In this document: in pieces, positions 8,824-18,264 of the stretch
How the letters are laid out: the number at the start of each line of letters is the position of its first letter
Numbering within the stretch: position 1 is the stretch's first letter
NCBI RefSeq assembly: GCF_003390915.1
Contig: NZ_QMEM01000001.1
Location: 558,001 to 622,000, forward strand
DNA: 64,000 nucleotides
Direction: 5' to 3'
DNA from: Lewinella sp. IMCC34183
Lineage (GTDB): Bacteria; Bacteroidota; Bacteroidia; Chitinophagales; Saprospiraceae
Translations under genes and position numbers: made by a program
Notes under the pieces: model-generated
Databases searched by the model: none
What the model was told of the DNA's origin: nothing
What the model saw: the letters and a program-made list of their open reading frames with translations, nothing else

Positions 8824-10806
8824 CTACTCAAGGATCCGGAACGTAGTACGCCGGTTAAGCTGGTGCTGCGCTTCCGTGCACCGCTCGCAGATACACTCGG
8901 CGATGGGCTGGCTTTCGCCGTAGCCGCGGGCGGTCAGGCGGTCGGCACTGATGCCCTTGGCGATCAGGTAGTCCACCGCAGCCTGGGCGCGGGCCTGGCT
9001 CAGGGTCTCGTTGTAGGCATCGCGCCCCCGGCAGTCGGTGTGCGATCCGAGCTCGATGCGGATGCCGGGATTGCGCTCGAGCGTCTGGGTAAGCTCGTTC
9101 AGCGTGGGCTGGGCATCTTCCCGGATGAAGCTTTCGTCGTAGTCGTAGTAGATGTTTTCCAGCACGATCTCCTCGTTGCGGAAAATCTTTTCGATCTCCA
9201 GCTCCAGTTCGTAGCGCTGCTCCGGAGCTTCGGGATCGCGGGGCAGGTTGCGGCTGCTGAAGCGGCCCTCGTCGGAAAGGTAGTCCGGGCGCTCGGCGCG
9301 GAAATTATAGGCCTGGTTGTCGGTCAGTACCAGGCTGAGCTGGCCTTCCTCATTCGTAGTCACCGTACGGCTCTGGTCGCCGATACTCGCGATCACCGTA
9401 GCGTTGGGTACGGGCCGCAGGCCGAGCACGCGGCTGCGGGGATTACCGGGGTCTTCGAAGATCTTTTCTACTACCGTCACGTCGAGGACGTTACGGAAGA
9501 CCACCGGGTCCGGACTGGGCGGCGGCGGGGGCAGCACAGTCTTGGTGTAGGCGTAGATGTCGTCGCTACCCGCCCCGCCGGGACGTGAGCTACTGAAGAA
9601 GCCGGTGGTCGTGGATCCCACGCCCGTGCCGTTGCGCCGCACGATGGTGTAGGCAAAATCGTCCGCGCCGCTGTTGACCGGTACTTTCAGGTTGCGCGGG
9701 GCGACCCAGCGGCCGTCTTCCAGGGGCCAGGTGCGGAAAATGTCCAGCCCGCCGAGTCCCTCCAGCCCGTCGCTGGAGAAGTAGAGCGTGTCGCCGTCGA
9801 GGGTGGGAAACTGCTCGTTGCTTTCCGTATTGATCGCGCGGTTCATCAGGTCGGGGGCGCTCCAGTTGCCGTCGGGCTGCCGGGTCACCTCATAGAGGTC
9901 GTAGCCCCCCCACCCTTCGTTAAGGTTGGCGGAGAAGATCAGACGCTCGCCGTCGGCGCTGACCGCTGGATGCATGTAGTTGGCTTCCGGGGTAACGAAG
10001 GAGAGCTTCTCGGCCGGGCCCCAGCCGTCCCCTACCCGCTCGCTGCGGTAGATGCCGCAGTAGGCGTCGGACCGCTTGGCGGGTGGCGCGCAGCGGGTAA
10101 AGTACATGGTCCCGCCGTCGGGGCTGAAGGCGGGGGTGCCTTCGTTGTATTCGGAATTGGTGCCCGGATGGAAGGGCGTCGCGGCCGCGGCGGAGGCATC
10201 ACTCGCCTCGAAGAGGTCGCTGAAGCTGCGGCCCGTCCAGTTGTAGGTGTCGTCGCCCGTAGCGGAAGACCGGTCGCTGGTAAATACCAGGCGGTCGTCC
10301 AGGGACACGGCCGCGTAGTCGGCCGCCGGGCTGTTGAAGGCCACGGGGTTCACCTCGTATTCGGGGGTTTCCTGCGCCTCCCGCTCGGCCTTGAGGCGAA
10401 TGGCCAGCTCGGCCCCGGCGATGTCCTTGCGGAACTCGTAGCGCGACCCGATCTCGAAGCCGAGGTCGGTGTAGGTCTGGATGGCATCTTCGTAGCGTTC
10501 CAGGCGCTTGAGGGCGGCGGCGCGCTCGCGCAGGGCGTCCGGGCCGATGCCATTGTCGTAGGCGGTCTGAAACCATTCGGCGGCCTCCTCGTCGTGGCCC
10601 GTTTCGCGGTAGCTCACGGCGAGGTTCATGGCGATGCGCCCCTGTTCACCCCGGGATTTTGCGCGCTTGAATTCCCGCTGCAGCATCGGTACGGCGACGT
10701 CGTATTGCTTGCGATCCACGGCGGTGGCGCCGTCCGTGATCTTGGCGGTGTAGGTACAGCCGGCGGCTACGAACAGGGCAACGAGGATCAGCAGGTAGCG
10801 GTACAT
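8824..10806 (-). CDS. TPR / PD40 propeller / OmpA lipoprotein (PorE-like architecture)
   Basis: I chose the ATG at 10806 over an upstream non-ATG start at 10845 because it gives a clean lipoprotein signal (LFVAAGC, lipidated Cys17). The order of domains is: two or three TPR-like helix pairs (about 25-130); PD40/WD40-like propeller strands, with repeated GGTMYFTR, GERLIFSAN and GDTLYFSSDG motifs (about 150-430); a carboxypeptidase-regulatory-like strand domain (VPNATVIASIG); and a C-terminal OmpA peptidoglycan-binding domain (IELGSHTDCRGRDAYN...LNRRT). This is the same domain order as PorE of the type IX secretion system. Paralogues with this layout are common in Bacteroidota, so a T9SS role is likely but not proven. 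It probably anchors an outer-membrane assembly to the cell wall. Confidence 0.8.
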   Translation of the reverse strand: MYRYLLILVALFVAAGCTYTAKITDGATAVDRKQYDVAVPMLQREFKRAKSRGEQGRIAMNLAVSYRETGHDEEAAEWFQTAYDNGIGPDALRERAAALKRLERYEDAIQTYTDLGFEIGSRYEFRKDIAGAELAIRLKAEREAQETPEYEVNPVAFNSPAADYAAVSLDDRLVFTSDRSSATGDDTYNWTGRSFSDLFEASDASAAAATPFHPGTNSEYNEGTPAFSPDGGTMYFTRCAPPAKRSDAYCGIYRSERVGDGWGPAEKLSFVTPEANYMHPAVSADGERLIFSANLNEGWGGYDLYEVTRQPDGNWSAPDLMNRAINTESNEQFPTLDGDTLYFSSDGLEGLGGLDIFRTWPLEDGRWVAPRNLKVPVNSGADDFAYTIVRRNGTGVGSTTTGFFSSSRPGGAGSDDIYAYTKTVLPPPPPSPDPVVFRNVLDVTVVEKIFEDPGNPRSRVLGLRPVPNATVIASIGDQSRTVTTNEEGQLSLVLTDNQAYNFRAERPDYLSDEGRFSSRNLPRDPEAPEQRYELELEIEKIFRNEEIVLENIYYDYDESFIREDAQPTLNELTQTLERNPGIRIELGSHTDCRGRDAYNETLSQARAQAAVDYLIAKGISADRLTARGYGESQPIAECICERCTEAQHQLNRRTTFRILE

Positions 10807-10842
10807 TTCAGTGGGCTTTGCTCGGAAACGGCTGTGGGGGAC

Positions 10843-10850
10843 CAAAGTTG
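10843..10850 (-). promoter_or_regulatory. Possible -7 element for the OmpA-family gene
   Basis: The minus strand reads CAACTTTG, one mismatch from TAnnTTTG, 37 bp before the chosen start. It supports the ATG at 10806 as the start, because transcription would begin downstream of the alternative start codon. Confidence 0.35.
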
Positions 10851-10891
10851 CCGCGGGGCGGGGCCGCGGGTGCCGTGCGAGTGACTAACCC

Positions 10892-11767
10892 CTACCAAAT
10901 CCGTAACCGCCGGTACCGTTCCTCTCCCGTGCCCAGGTCGGACAGGACCAGGGTAACTTCGCCCACCGGCCAGTCCGCGGTGAGGAGCGTCTGCAGTTCC
11001 TGGTTGACCGGTACGACGCGGTCCTCGCTGCCGTCCTTGCGGATGGTCAGTAGTTTTTGGTTACCGGGGGCGCGCAGGACCAGTTCCCGACCGGCCTGCC
11101 AGTCGAGGGGTGGGACCCCGTCCGCTACCGCACCGAAATCGTCGGAGCGCAGGTGGTAGCCCCAGACGGAAACCGGGGTTTCCAGCGGCTCGTCCGCCTC
11201 GTTGCTGGAGAGCAAGAGTACGCCCTTCCGCACCCCGGCGCGCGGTACCACGATGAGCGGGAGTGCCGCGCTACGCTTGGTGAAGGAGAGGCTGTCGAGC
11301 GTGGGCAACAGGGGTCCGCGGGTAGATACGCTGACCTGACGCACGCCTTCTCCATAGTAGTATACCCGCAGCGAATCGGTGAGCACCTCCCCTACCCGCC
11401 CGATCAGCCGGGTGTCCAGCCCGACCACCTGCAGGGAATGCACGCCCGGCCTGATCGATTCCCGCCGCATCCGCTCGCGCCGCGCGAATATTTCCTGCCG
11501 CGCAGCTTCCATACGGGGTATCGTTTCCGCTCGCCGGCCGTTGAGGTCAAAGAGGTGCATGCTATCGATCATGACCACACTGTCCGGACCCTTCCCGTCG
11601 GTCAGTCCCCGCATGAATCGTTCCGACCGGCTGAGCGAGTCCACCGGCACCGTCCGGTACCAGCTCACCGTCTCGATGCCGCCGGTCGCGTAGCGCGTGG
11701 TGTCGATGCCCCGCTGGGCGGCGGCGGAGAGGGAGGCCAGGAGGGCGAACGGGAGAAGGAAGCGCAT
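10892..11767 (-). CDS. Secreted protein of unknown function
   Basis: The product has 291 residues with a classic signal peptide (MRFLLPFALLASLSAAAQ). The mature part opens with a Tyr/Arg/Asp-rich segment and a helical stretch (EAARQEIFARRERMRRES). The rest looks all-beta, with short strands such as GVHSLQVVGLDTRLIG and KGVLLLSSNE. There is no sorting domain, lipobox or catalytic motif that I recognise. It is 85 bp upstream of the OmpA-family lipoprotein on the same strand, so the two may share a transcript and both act in the periplasm or outer membrane. Confidence 0.65.
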   Translation of the reverse strand: MRFLLPFALLASLSAAAQRGIDTTRYATGGIETVSWYRTVPVDSLSRSERFMRGLTDGKGPDSVVMIDSMHLFDLNGRRAETIPRMEAARQEIFARRERMRRESIRPGVHSLQVVGLDTRLIGRVGEVLTDSLRVYYYGEGVRQVSVSTRGPLLPTLDSLSFTKRSAALPLIVVPRAGVRKGVLLLSSNEADEPLETPVSVWGYHLRSDDFGAVADGVPPLDWQAGRELVLRAPGNQKLLTIRKDGSEDRVVPVNQELQTLLTADWPVGEVTLVLSDLGTGEERYRRLRIW

Positions 11768-11909
11768 ACGACCGGATTTGGAGGCAAGATGCCCCTTAAG
11801 GTACCGCCTGGCGGGTGGCCGGCCAAGTGTGCGTCACCTTCCCCCGAAACGCCGCACCCGCGCCCCGCCGAAAAGAAGGGTACACTGTCAATCTGTCAGC
11901 TTATCTTCC

Positions 11910-11917
11910 TACCTTTG
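11910..11917 (+). promoter_or_regulatory. Bacteroidota -7 promoter element for miaB
   Basis: TACCTTTG matches TAnnTTTG exactly and is 20 bp before the miaB ATG. Initiation would fall 5-8 bp further on, leaving a very short leader. It decides the miaB start, because longer upstream readings would begin before the transcript. Confidence 0.6.
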
Positions 11918-11937
11918 CGCGCCCAACCGGACCAACC

Positions 11938-13380
11938 ATGTACAACGACAACCCGACCCTCAAGGACCTGAACGCCCGGACCATCGACGAGACCGCCCAG
12001 GGGCAGGTCTACAGTGAGGCAGTATCCGCCCTGGCCCCGGAGCCGACCGGCAAGCAGTTCTACATCGAGAGCTACGGGTGCCAGATGAACTTCAGCGATT
12101 CGGAAATCGTGGCCAGCATCCTCGGTGAAGCCGGCTACGCGCCCACCCGCGACCTGGAGGGGGCCGACCTTATTCTGATCAACACCTGCTCGATCCGGGA
12201 AAAGGCCGAGGATACCGTGCGCAAGCGACTGCGCGTCTTCGACAAGGTAAAACGTCGCCGGCCGGGTACCATGGTCGGCGTGCTGGGCTGCATGGCCGAG
12301 CGCCTGAAGGCCAAGTTCCTGGAGGAGGAAAAACTGGTCGACCTCGTAGTGGGGCCCGACGCTTACCGCGACCTGCCGGGCCTGGTGGCGGGCGCCGAGG
12401 AGGGGGAAAAGGGAGTGAACGTCTTTCTGAGCCGGGAAGAAACCTACGCCGACATCAATCCCCTGCGCCTGCAGAGCAACGGCGTCACCGCCTTCATCTC
12501 CATCATGCGCGGGTGCGACAACATGTGTTCCTTCTGCGTGGTGCCTTACACCCGCGGCCGGGAACGTAGCCGCAACGCCTACAGCATCGTGGCCGAGGCC
12601 ACCGACCTCTTCCAGCGGGGTTTCCGGGAGGTGACGCTGCTCGGGCAGAACGTCGACAGCTACAAGTGGACCCACCCCGAAACGGGCGAGCGGGTGACCT
12701 TTGCCGCCCTGCTGGAGATGGTTGCGCAGGTAGACCCCAAGCTGCGTATCCGCTTCAGTACCAGCCATCCGAAGGATATCACCGACGAGGTGCTCTACAC
12801 CATGCGGGACCACGAAAATATCTGCAAGTACATCCACCTGCCGGTGCAGTCGGGCAACAGCCGCATCCTCGACCTGATGAACCGCACCTACGACCGGGAG
12901 TGGTACCGCAAGAAGGTGGACCGGATCTACGAGATCATGCCCGACTGCGCCATTAGCTCCGACATCATCACCGGTTTCTGCAGCGAGACGGAAGAGGAAC
13001 ACCGCGATACCCTGTCGATGGTGGACTACGCCCGCTATACGATGTCGTACATGTTCTTCTACTCTGAGCGACCGGGTACGCCGGCCGCCCGCAAGCTTAC
13101 GGACGACGTGCCCCTGGAGGTGAAGAAGCGCCGGCTGCAAGAGATCATCGACCTGCAGACCACCATCAGCGACGAGCGGAACCGGGCCGACATCGGCACG
13201 ACCTTTACGGTGCTCATCGAGGGGGAGAGCAAGCGGTCAGACGCCGACTGGAAGGGGCGCAATACGCAAAACAAGATGGTGATCTTCCCCCGGCTTGCCG
13301 GGACGGCGCCCGGTGACTATGTATCCGTTACGATAACCGACGCGACCAGCGCCACGCTGCTGGGAAATCAGGTTTCCTGA
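11938..13380 (+). CDS. miaB: tRNA-2-methylthio-N6-dimethylallyladenosine synthase
   Basis: MiaB is a radical-SAM methylthiotransferase that adds a methylthio group to i6A37 in tRNAs reading codons that start with U. The ATG at 11938 gives 480 residues, normal for the family; an in-frame extension to 11815 would precede the promoter. The N-terminal UPF0004 domain has the expected cysteines ([19 protein letters not shown]) that hold the auxiliary iron-sulfur cluster. The radical-SAM motif is Cys193-x3-Cys197-x2-Cys200 ([10 protein letters not shown]). A C-terminal TRAM domain ends the protein. It heads a rightward run with a sigma-54 activator; a miaB-activator pairing is familiar in Bacteroidota. 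Confidence 0.95.
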   Translation: MYNDNPTLKDLNARTIDETAQGQVYSEAVSALAPEPTGKQFYIESYGCQMNFSDSEIVASILGEAGYAPTRDLEGADLILINTCSIREKAEDTVRKRLRVFDKVKRRRPGTMVGVLGCMAERLKAKFLEEEKLVDLVVGPDAYRDLPGLVAGAEEGEKGVNVFLSREETYADINPLRLQSNGVTAFISIMRGCDNMCSFCVVPYTRGRERSRNAYSIVAEATDLFQRGFREVTLLGQNVDSYKWTHPETGERVTFAALLEMVAQVDPKLRIRFSTSHPKDITDEVLYTMRDHENICKYIHLPVQSGNSRILDLMNRTYDREWYRKKVDRIYEIMPDCAISSDIITGFCSETEEEHRDTLSMVDYARYTMSYMFFYSERPGTPAARKLTDDVPLEVKKRRLQEIIDLQTTISDERNRADIGTTFTVLIEGESKRSDADWKGRNTQNKMVIFPRLAGTAPGDYVSVTITDATSATLLGNQVS

Positions 13381-13480
13381 CGAACCCGCACCGCCACCGC
13401 CCGCTTATTCAACCAACGACCGCCCCGGCACCTTTTGCCCCTGCGCCGACCGGTCGCCCTAACCATCGCTTCAGCCCGTC

Positions 13481-14755
13481 GTGAATCAGACCAAGCCCAA
13501 CCTAACGAGCATCAAGCGCCGCTACGGCATCGTGGGGCGCTCTCCCGTGCTGGAGAATGCCCTAAACACCGCCGTGCGGGTCGCCCCCACCGACCTGTCC
13601 ATCCTGATCACGGGCGAGTCCGGCGTGGGTAAGGAGGTGTTCAGTCGCATCATCCACGACAACAGCCCCCGCAAGCACGAGAAATTCATCGCCATCAACT
13701 GCGGGGCCATTCCAGAGGGTACCATCAACAGTGAGCTCTTTGGCCACGTCAAGGGGGCCTTTACGAACGCGACGGGTGACCGCAAGGGGTACTTCGAAAC
13801 CTACGACGGGGGGACCATCTTTCTGGATGAAATCGGTGAGATGCCCCTGGACACCCAGACGTACCTGCTCCGCGTGCTGGAGAGTGGGGAGTTCATCCGG
13901 GTGGGTTCCAGCAGCGTGCAGCGAACCGACGTGCGTATCGTGGCCGCCACTAACCGTAAGCTGAGCGAGCGCATCCGGGACGGCAAGTTTCGGGAAGACC
14001 TCTATTACCGCCTCGCTACGGTCAATATTGAGCTACCGAGCCTGCGCGACCGGCCGGAGGACATCTACCTGTTATTCCGCTACTTCGCCAATAATTTCGC
14101 CGAGCAGCAGGGGTTCGACCCGATCCAGATCGACGATGAGGCCCGTTGGCTCCTCGATCACTACAGCTGGCCGGGCAACATCCGCGAGCTGAAGAACGTG
14201 GCCGAGCAGCTCAGTATCCTGGCGGAGAAGCGGGAGCTTACGGCGGTCGACCTGGTAACGATGATGCCGAAGTTACGCGAGCGCAACCTGCCGGCCATCA
14301 CGCGCAACGGGGCCGCCGATGGCATGCAGGAACGGGAGATCCTGTACAAGGTGCTCTTCGACATGAAATCCGACCTGAACGACCTGAAAGGGCTCATCTT
14401 CGAACTGATCCGCAACAACGACCTCCGGGTGCCCGACATGGGCAAGATCCGGTCGCTGCAACTGCCGGGTGCCTACCCCGACGCGGCCGACGAGATCGAC
14501 CGGCGGGCCGGGGTGGACGTGGATGAGTTCCGCCGCCCCTCCGAAGACCCGATTATCGTAGACACGAGCATGCAGCAAGCCTACGACCGCAGCGAGATCG
14601 TAGAGGAAGACCTGAGTCTTGCCAACGCCGAGCGCGACCTGATCGCCAAGGCCCTGAAAAAGCACAATGGCCGGCGTAAAGAGGCCAGTGCGGAACTCGG
14701 TATCAGCGAACGTACGCTGTACCGGAAAATTAAAGAATACGAGATCCTGGAATGA
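13481..14755 (+). CDS. Receiver-less sigma-54-dependent activator, Fis-type HTH
   Basis: The 424-residue protein begins directly with an AAA+ sigma-54-interaction domain (about 15-245): Walker A GESGVGKE, Walker B GGTIFLDEIGEM, and the arginine-finger region FREDLYYRL. It lacks an N-terminal receiver or sensor domain. After a roughly 110-residue linker, it ends in a Fis-type helix-turn-helix (RRKEASAELGISERTLYRKI). The sigma-54 contact loop reads GAFTNA (residues 92-97) instead of the canonical GAFTGA. The start is GTG at 13481, 100 bp after miaB. Such receiver-less activators are frequently found beside miaB in this phylum, near LPS or envelope genes; the regulon is unknown. Confidence 0.88.
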   Translation: MNQTKPNLTSIKRRYGIVGRSPVLENALNTAVRVAPTDLSILITGESGVGKEVFSRIIHDNSPRKHEKFIAINCGAIPEGTINSELFGHVKGAFTNATGDRKGYFETYDGGTIFLDEIGEMPLDTQTYLLRVLESGEFIRVGSSSVQRTDVRIVAATNRKLSERIRDGKFREDLYYRLATVNIELPSLRDRPEDIYLLFRYFANNFAEQQGFDPIQIDDEARWLLDHYSWPGNIRELKNVAEQLSILAEKRELTAVDLVTMMPKLRERNLPAITRNGAADGMQEREILYKVLFDMKSDLNDLKGLIFELIRNNDLRVPDMGKIRSLQLPGAYPDAADEIDRRAGVDVDEFRRPSEDPIIVDTSMQQAYDRSEIVEEDLSLANAERDLIAKALKKHNGRRKEASAELGISERTLYRKIKEYEILE

Positions 14756-14859
14756 CCCCGCCCCGGCGCCGGCGATGCAAACCTAACTTGCAGGCGCAAC
14801 GTTACAGTCCCGTGTTTCACCCGGCCGCGTGATGCGACCTTCATATCTGACCCCACCCT

Positions 14860-15900
14860 ATGCGTTACGAAGTCAAAATTGGAATCCTGGCCGTGGTGGC
14901 TATTTTATTAGCCTTCTGGGGATTCAAATTTATTCAGGGGAGCAACCTCTTTTCTTCGTCCCAGGTCTATTACGTAGCCTACAACGACGTGGCCGGATTG
15001 ACGGTGGGTACCCCCATTCAGATCAGCGGCGTATCGGTCGGGTCGGTGAAGTCCATTAAGCTCGACCAGCAAAAGAAGGAAGTAGTAGTCACGCTGGAGA
15101 TCCGTAAGAACGTCAACATCCCCGAAAGTACCCGCGCCTACATCACTACGGTGAGCCTGCTGGGCGAGAAGGCCGTGGTCCTGGAATACGACCGTCCCTG
15201 TTTCGGGGAAGATGACTGCGCGGAAAGTGGCACCTACCTGACCGGATCATCGAAGGGCATTCTGGCCTCCTTCCTCGGCACCGACCCCGATGCCGACCCC
15301 ACTGAGGGGCTTAAGGCCCAGGTAAGTGAGGCCGTCGACAGCCTACAGTGGACCCTGTTCAACGAAAACAGCGATAACCCCATCGCCCGCGCCTCCCGCG
15401 ATCTGGCGGTGACCATGGAGAACCTCCGCGCCTCCACCGCCCAGCTGCAGCAGCTCATGAACGCCAACTCGCGGCAGATCAACGCTACCCTATCTAACCT
15501 GGAAAGCCTGACCGGTACCCTCAACGAGAACGAACAGGGTATTGCCAACATCATCCAGAACGCCGACACGCTTACCAATAACCTGAGTGGGCTGGAGCTG
15601 GAAGAAACGGTGAGCGAGGTGAATGCCAGCATCGTCCGGCTGCGGGGTACCCTCGACGAGGCCGACCGGGCTCTGGGTGGCGTGACTTCCGTCATGCAGG
15701 ACGTGCAGAACGGTCGCGGTACGCTCGGTAAGCTCATCACCGACGACGAGATCTACAACCGCCTGAACCGGGCCAGTCTGGCAGCCGATACGCTCCTGAG
15801 CGACTTTCAGGACCGGCCCTACCGCTACGTGCCCTTCAAGAGCCGCCGCCGCGTGCTGAAGTTCGACCGGCAGGACGAGGCGATGGACGAAACAAACTAA
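14860..15900 (+). CDS. MCE/MlaD-family lipid transport protein
   Basis: The product has 346 residues: one N-terminal membrane anchor (about 7-26, IGILAVVAILLAFWGFKF) and a single MCE domain (about 35-115) with the typical VYYVAYNDVAGLTVGTPIQISG start and a VTVSLLGEK-like segment. A long helical tail follows (about 145-300) that probably forms a tube or coiled coil. MCE proteins form hexamers that carry phospholipids between the membranes. The ABC ATPase and permease partners (MlaF/MlaE types) are not in the window. It lies 9 bp upstream of nnr and is probably co-transcribed with it. Confidence 0.88.
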   Translation: MRYEVKIGILAVVAILLAFWGFKFIQGSNLFSSSQVYYVAYNDVAGLTVGTPIQISGVSVGSVKSIKLDQQKKEVVVTLEIRKNVNIPESTRAYITTVSLLGEKAVVLEYDRPCFGEDDCAESGTYLTGSSKGILASFLGTDPDADPTEGLKAQVSEAVDSLQWTLFNENSDNPIARASRDLAVTMENLRASTAQLQQLMNANSRQINATLSNLESLTGTLNENEQGIANIIQNADTLTNNLSGLELEETVSEVNASIVRLRGTLDEADRALGGVTSVMQDVQNGRGTLGKLITDDEIYNRLNRASLAADTLLSDFQDRPYRYVPFKSRRRVLKFDRQDEAMDETN

Positions 15901-15909
15901 CCCACCCAG

Positions 15910-17424
15910 ATGCGCATCCTCACGGCGGAGCAGCACCGCGCCCTGGACCAGGCTACGCTTGAGCAGGACGGAATTACGAGCCTGCAACTCATGGAGCGTG
16001 CCGCTACCGCCTGGGCCAGGCGGTTTCAGGTGCTCTACCCCGACAAGGAACGGCCCGTGACCGTACTCTGCGGTCCCGGCAACAACGGTGGCGACGGACT
16101 CGTCATCGCCCGTCTGCTGCGGCTGGAAGCCTATACCGTCAGCGCGATTTGCGCCAACCTCGCACCTGCGTCCGCGGACAACAAATCCAACCGCCGCCGG
16201 GCGAAGGACGTCGGTGTGCGCATGCGGGAGCTCGAGGAGGGTGATCCGCTGCCCACGCCTCCGGCCGGCGGCCTGCTGATCGATGCCCTGTTTGGCACCG
16301 GGCTCAGCCGACCCATTACCGGTTACTGGGCGAAGTTGGTCGACCACCTGAACGAGCAGTCCGTAACCCGGGTAGCAGTGGACCTGCCGAGCGGTTTGCG
16401 AACCGATAGTCCCTCCGAAGGGGCAATCGTGCGCGCCGAGCGTACACTTAGCCTCGGCTACCCGAAGCTGGCACTTTACGCTCCCTCGAATACCGCTTAC
16501 CTCGGAGAGTGGGAACTGGTAGCTTTTCCCCTGGCAACGCCGCCGGAGAATGCGGATGACCCCACGAAACAACTGGACCTAACGGGGGTAGCGCGGCTAC
16601 TCCGGCCGCGCCATGCCAACGATCATAAGGGAACTTTCGGCCACGCGCTGCTGGTCGCAGGAGCCTTCGGGAAAATGGGTGCCGCGGTGATCAGCGCCCG
16701 CGCCATACTGCGGGCCGGTGCCGGACTGGTGACGGTCCATATACCACGCGTAGGCTACGAGATCATGCAGATCAGCCTGCCGGAAGCGATGTGCCGCGTC
16801 GACCAGCACCGCTACCACCTCACCGGGGTAGCCCACCCCGAGCGCTATGACGCGGTGGGCATCGGCCCGGGCATCGGCACCCAGGATCCAACGCCGGAAG
16901 CGGTATTCGACCTGCTGCGGGCGACAAGCCGCCCCCTGGTGGCGGACGCTGATGCGCTCAATATCCTGTCCGCCCATCCGGAGCACTTAGCCGATCTCCC
17001 CCCCAATTCCATCCTGACGCCCCACCCCAAGGAGTTCGAGCGGCTATTCGGGAAAACCGATGACGACTTTGCCCGCTGGCGGTTGCAGCGCGCAAAGGCC
17101 AGAGAGCTCAACTGCGTCGTCTTGCTAAAAACGGGTTATACGTCCATCGCCACTCCGGACGGACGCATGTACTTCAACACGACCGGGAACCCCGGCATGG
17201 GTACCGGCGGTACCGGGGACGCCCTCACCGGCGTAGTGACGGGCCTCCTGGTCCAGGGCTATGCGCCCGACGTGGCCGCCCGGCTCGGAGTCTACCTGCA
17301 CGGCCTCGCCGGGGACCTCGCCGCTGACGCGCTCGGACAAGAAAGCCTGCTGGCCGAGGACCTGGTTGGTCACTTGGGAGATGCCTTCCGGCAACTCCAC
17401 CAGGCACGGAAATCGGATCAGTAG
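15910..17424 (+). CDS. nnr: Bifunctional NAD(P)H-hydrate epimerase/dehydratase
   Basis: This repairs damaged NADH and NADPH: the N-terminal YjeF domain epimerises the hydrate and the C-terminal carbohydrate-kinase-like domain dehydrates it using ADP. The 504 residues match the usual fused form. The N-terminal half has CGPGNNGGDGL and the DALFGTGLSRP loop. The C-terminal half has KGTFGHALLVAG, a VGIGPGIG loop and the catalytic-region signature NPGMGTGGTGDALTG. It follows the MCE gene by 9 bp. Its last 7 bases overlap the end of the converging SDR gene. Confidence 0.95.
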   Translation: MRILTAEQHRALDQATLEQDGITSLQLMERAATAWARRFQVLYPDKERPVTVLCGPGNNGGDGLVIARLLRLEAYTVSAICANLAPASADNKSNRRRAKDVGVRMRELEEGDPLPTPPAGGLLIDALFGTGLSRPITGYWAKLVDHLNEQSVTRVAVDLPSGLRTDSPSEGAIVRAERTLSLGYPKLALYAPSNTAYLGEWELVAFPLATPPENADDPTKQLDLTGVARLLRPRHANDHKGTFGHALLVAGAFGKMGAAVISARAILRAGAGLVTVHIPRVGYEIMQISLPEAMCRVDQHRYHLTGVAHPERYDAVGIGPGIGTQDPTPEAVFDLLRATSRPLVADADALNILSAHPEHLADLPPNSILTPHPKEFERLFGKTDDDFARWRLQRAKARELNCVVLLKTGYTSIATPDGRMYFNTTGNPGMGTGGTGDALTGVVTGLLVQGYAPDVAARLGVYLHGLAGDLAADALGQESLLAEDLVGHLGDAFRQLHQARKSDQ

Positions 17425-18188
17425 CCGATCACCCGCTTCAGCAGAAACCTGCGCAGGCGAAACGGCAAAACGCCCCCCACGAGGGAAAAAAGCTTGGTAT
17501 CGGCGCCTACGTAATGGTGCACGCGGTTGCTGTCGAGGCTGGTCACGATGGCATCGGCGACGTCATCGGCCGTGAGGCGGATACCGGAATCGGGCAGCTT
17601 ACGCAGCAGGTGCTGGTTGTCCTTGATGAGTGGTGTACGGGCATACATGGGGTTGATATCGCAGACCCGGATGCCGTCACCTTCCCAGGCAATGTCGAGG
17701 CTTTCCGTAAAACTGTTCACGGCCCGCTTGGTCAGGCTGTAGGCTACGAGTTCGGGATTCCCGTGCAGTGCCGAGGCACTACCCAGATTGATCAGGCGAG
17801 CCCCCGGGGTTGCTTTAAGGAGGGGGTAGGCATGGTAGGCCATATTCATGACACCCTTAAGGTTAACGTCCACGACCCGGAGTTCAGACTCCAGCGTGAG
17901 GTCGGCAAATTCGCCCACGTTTATGATTCCCGCGTTGTTGAGCAGAATGCCAAGTTTGCCGTCCGTGCGTTCCCCGAACCGGGCGATCGCCGTGCGGCAG
18001 GCTTCCGGATCGGTCACGTCAAGGGTGGCGGCGTAGCAGCGTTCTTCGCCGTAGCTGCGGCCGAGCTCGGCGACGCCGGCGGGGTCGAGATCGAACAGGC
18101 CGAGGTAGTATCCGGCGGCCGCGAAGCGGACGGCGCAGGCGCGGCCGAAGCCCCCGGCGGCACCGGTAATGATAATGGTCTTGGACAT
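17418..18188 (-). CDS. Short-chain dehydrogenase/reductase
   Basis: A 256-residue classical SDR. The N-terminal nucleotide-binding motif is TGAAGGFG (Gly-x3-Gly-x-Gly). The NNAG motif appears as LLNNAGI, followed by the catalytic Ser in LINLGSAS and Tyr/Lys in YSLTK. An acidic residue after the second strand (LFDLD) suggests preference for NAD(H). The last 35 residues are basic and hydrophobic and may associate with membrane. The substrate is not predictable. It is transcribed away from lon, and its 3' end overlaps nnr by 7 bp. Confidence 0.88.
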   Translation of the reverse strand: MSKTIIITGAAGGFGRACAVRFAAAGYYLGLFDLDPAGVAELGRSYGEERCYAATLDVTDPEACRTAIARFGERTDGKLGILLNNAGIINVGEFADLTLESELRVVDVNLKGVMNMAYHAYPLLKATPGARLINLGSASALHGNPELVAYSLTKRAVNSFTESLDIAWEGDGIRVCDINPMYARTPLIKDNQHLLRKLPDSGIRLTADDVADAIVTSLDSNRVHHYVGADTKLFSLVGGVLPFRLRRFLLKRVIGY

Positions 18189-18264
18189 GGCCCCAAGGTA
18201 ACGGCCACCCTGAACAAATAGCGAGGGTGGTCAGTATTGTACCGAACCCCAAACCAGCCTAACC

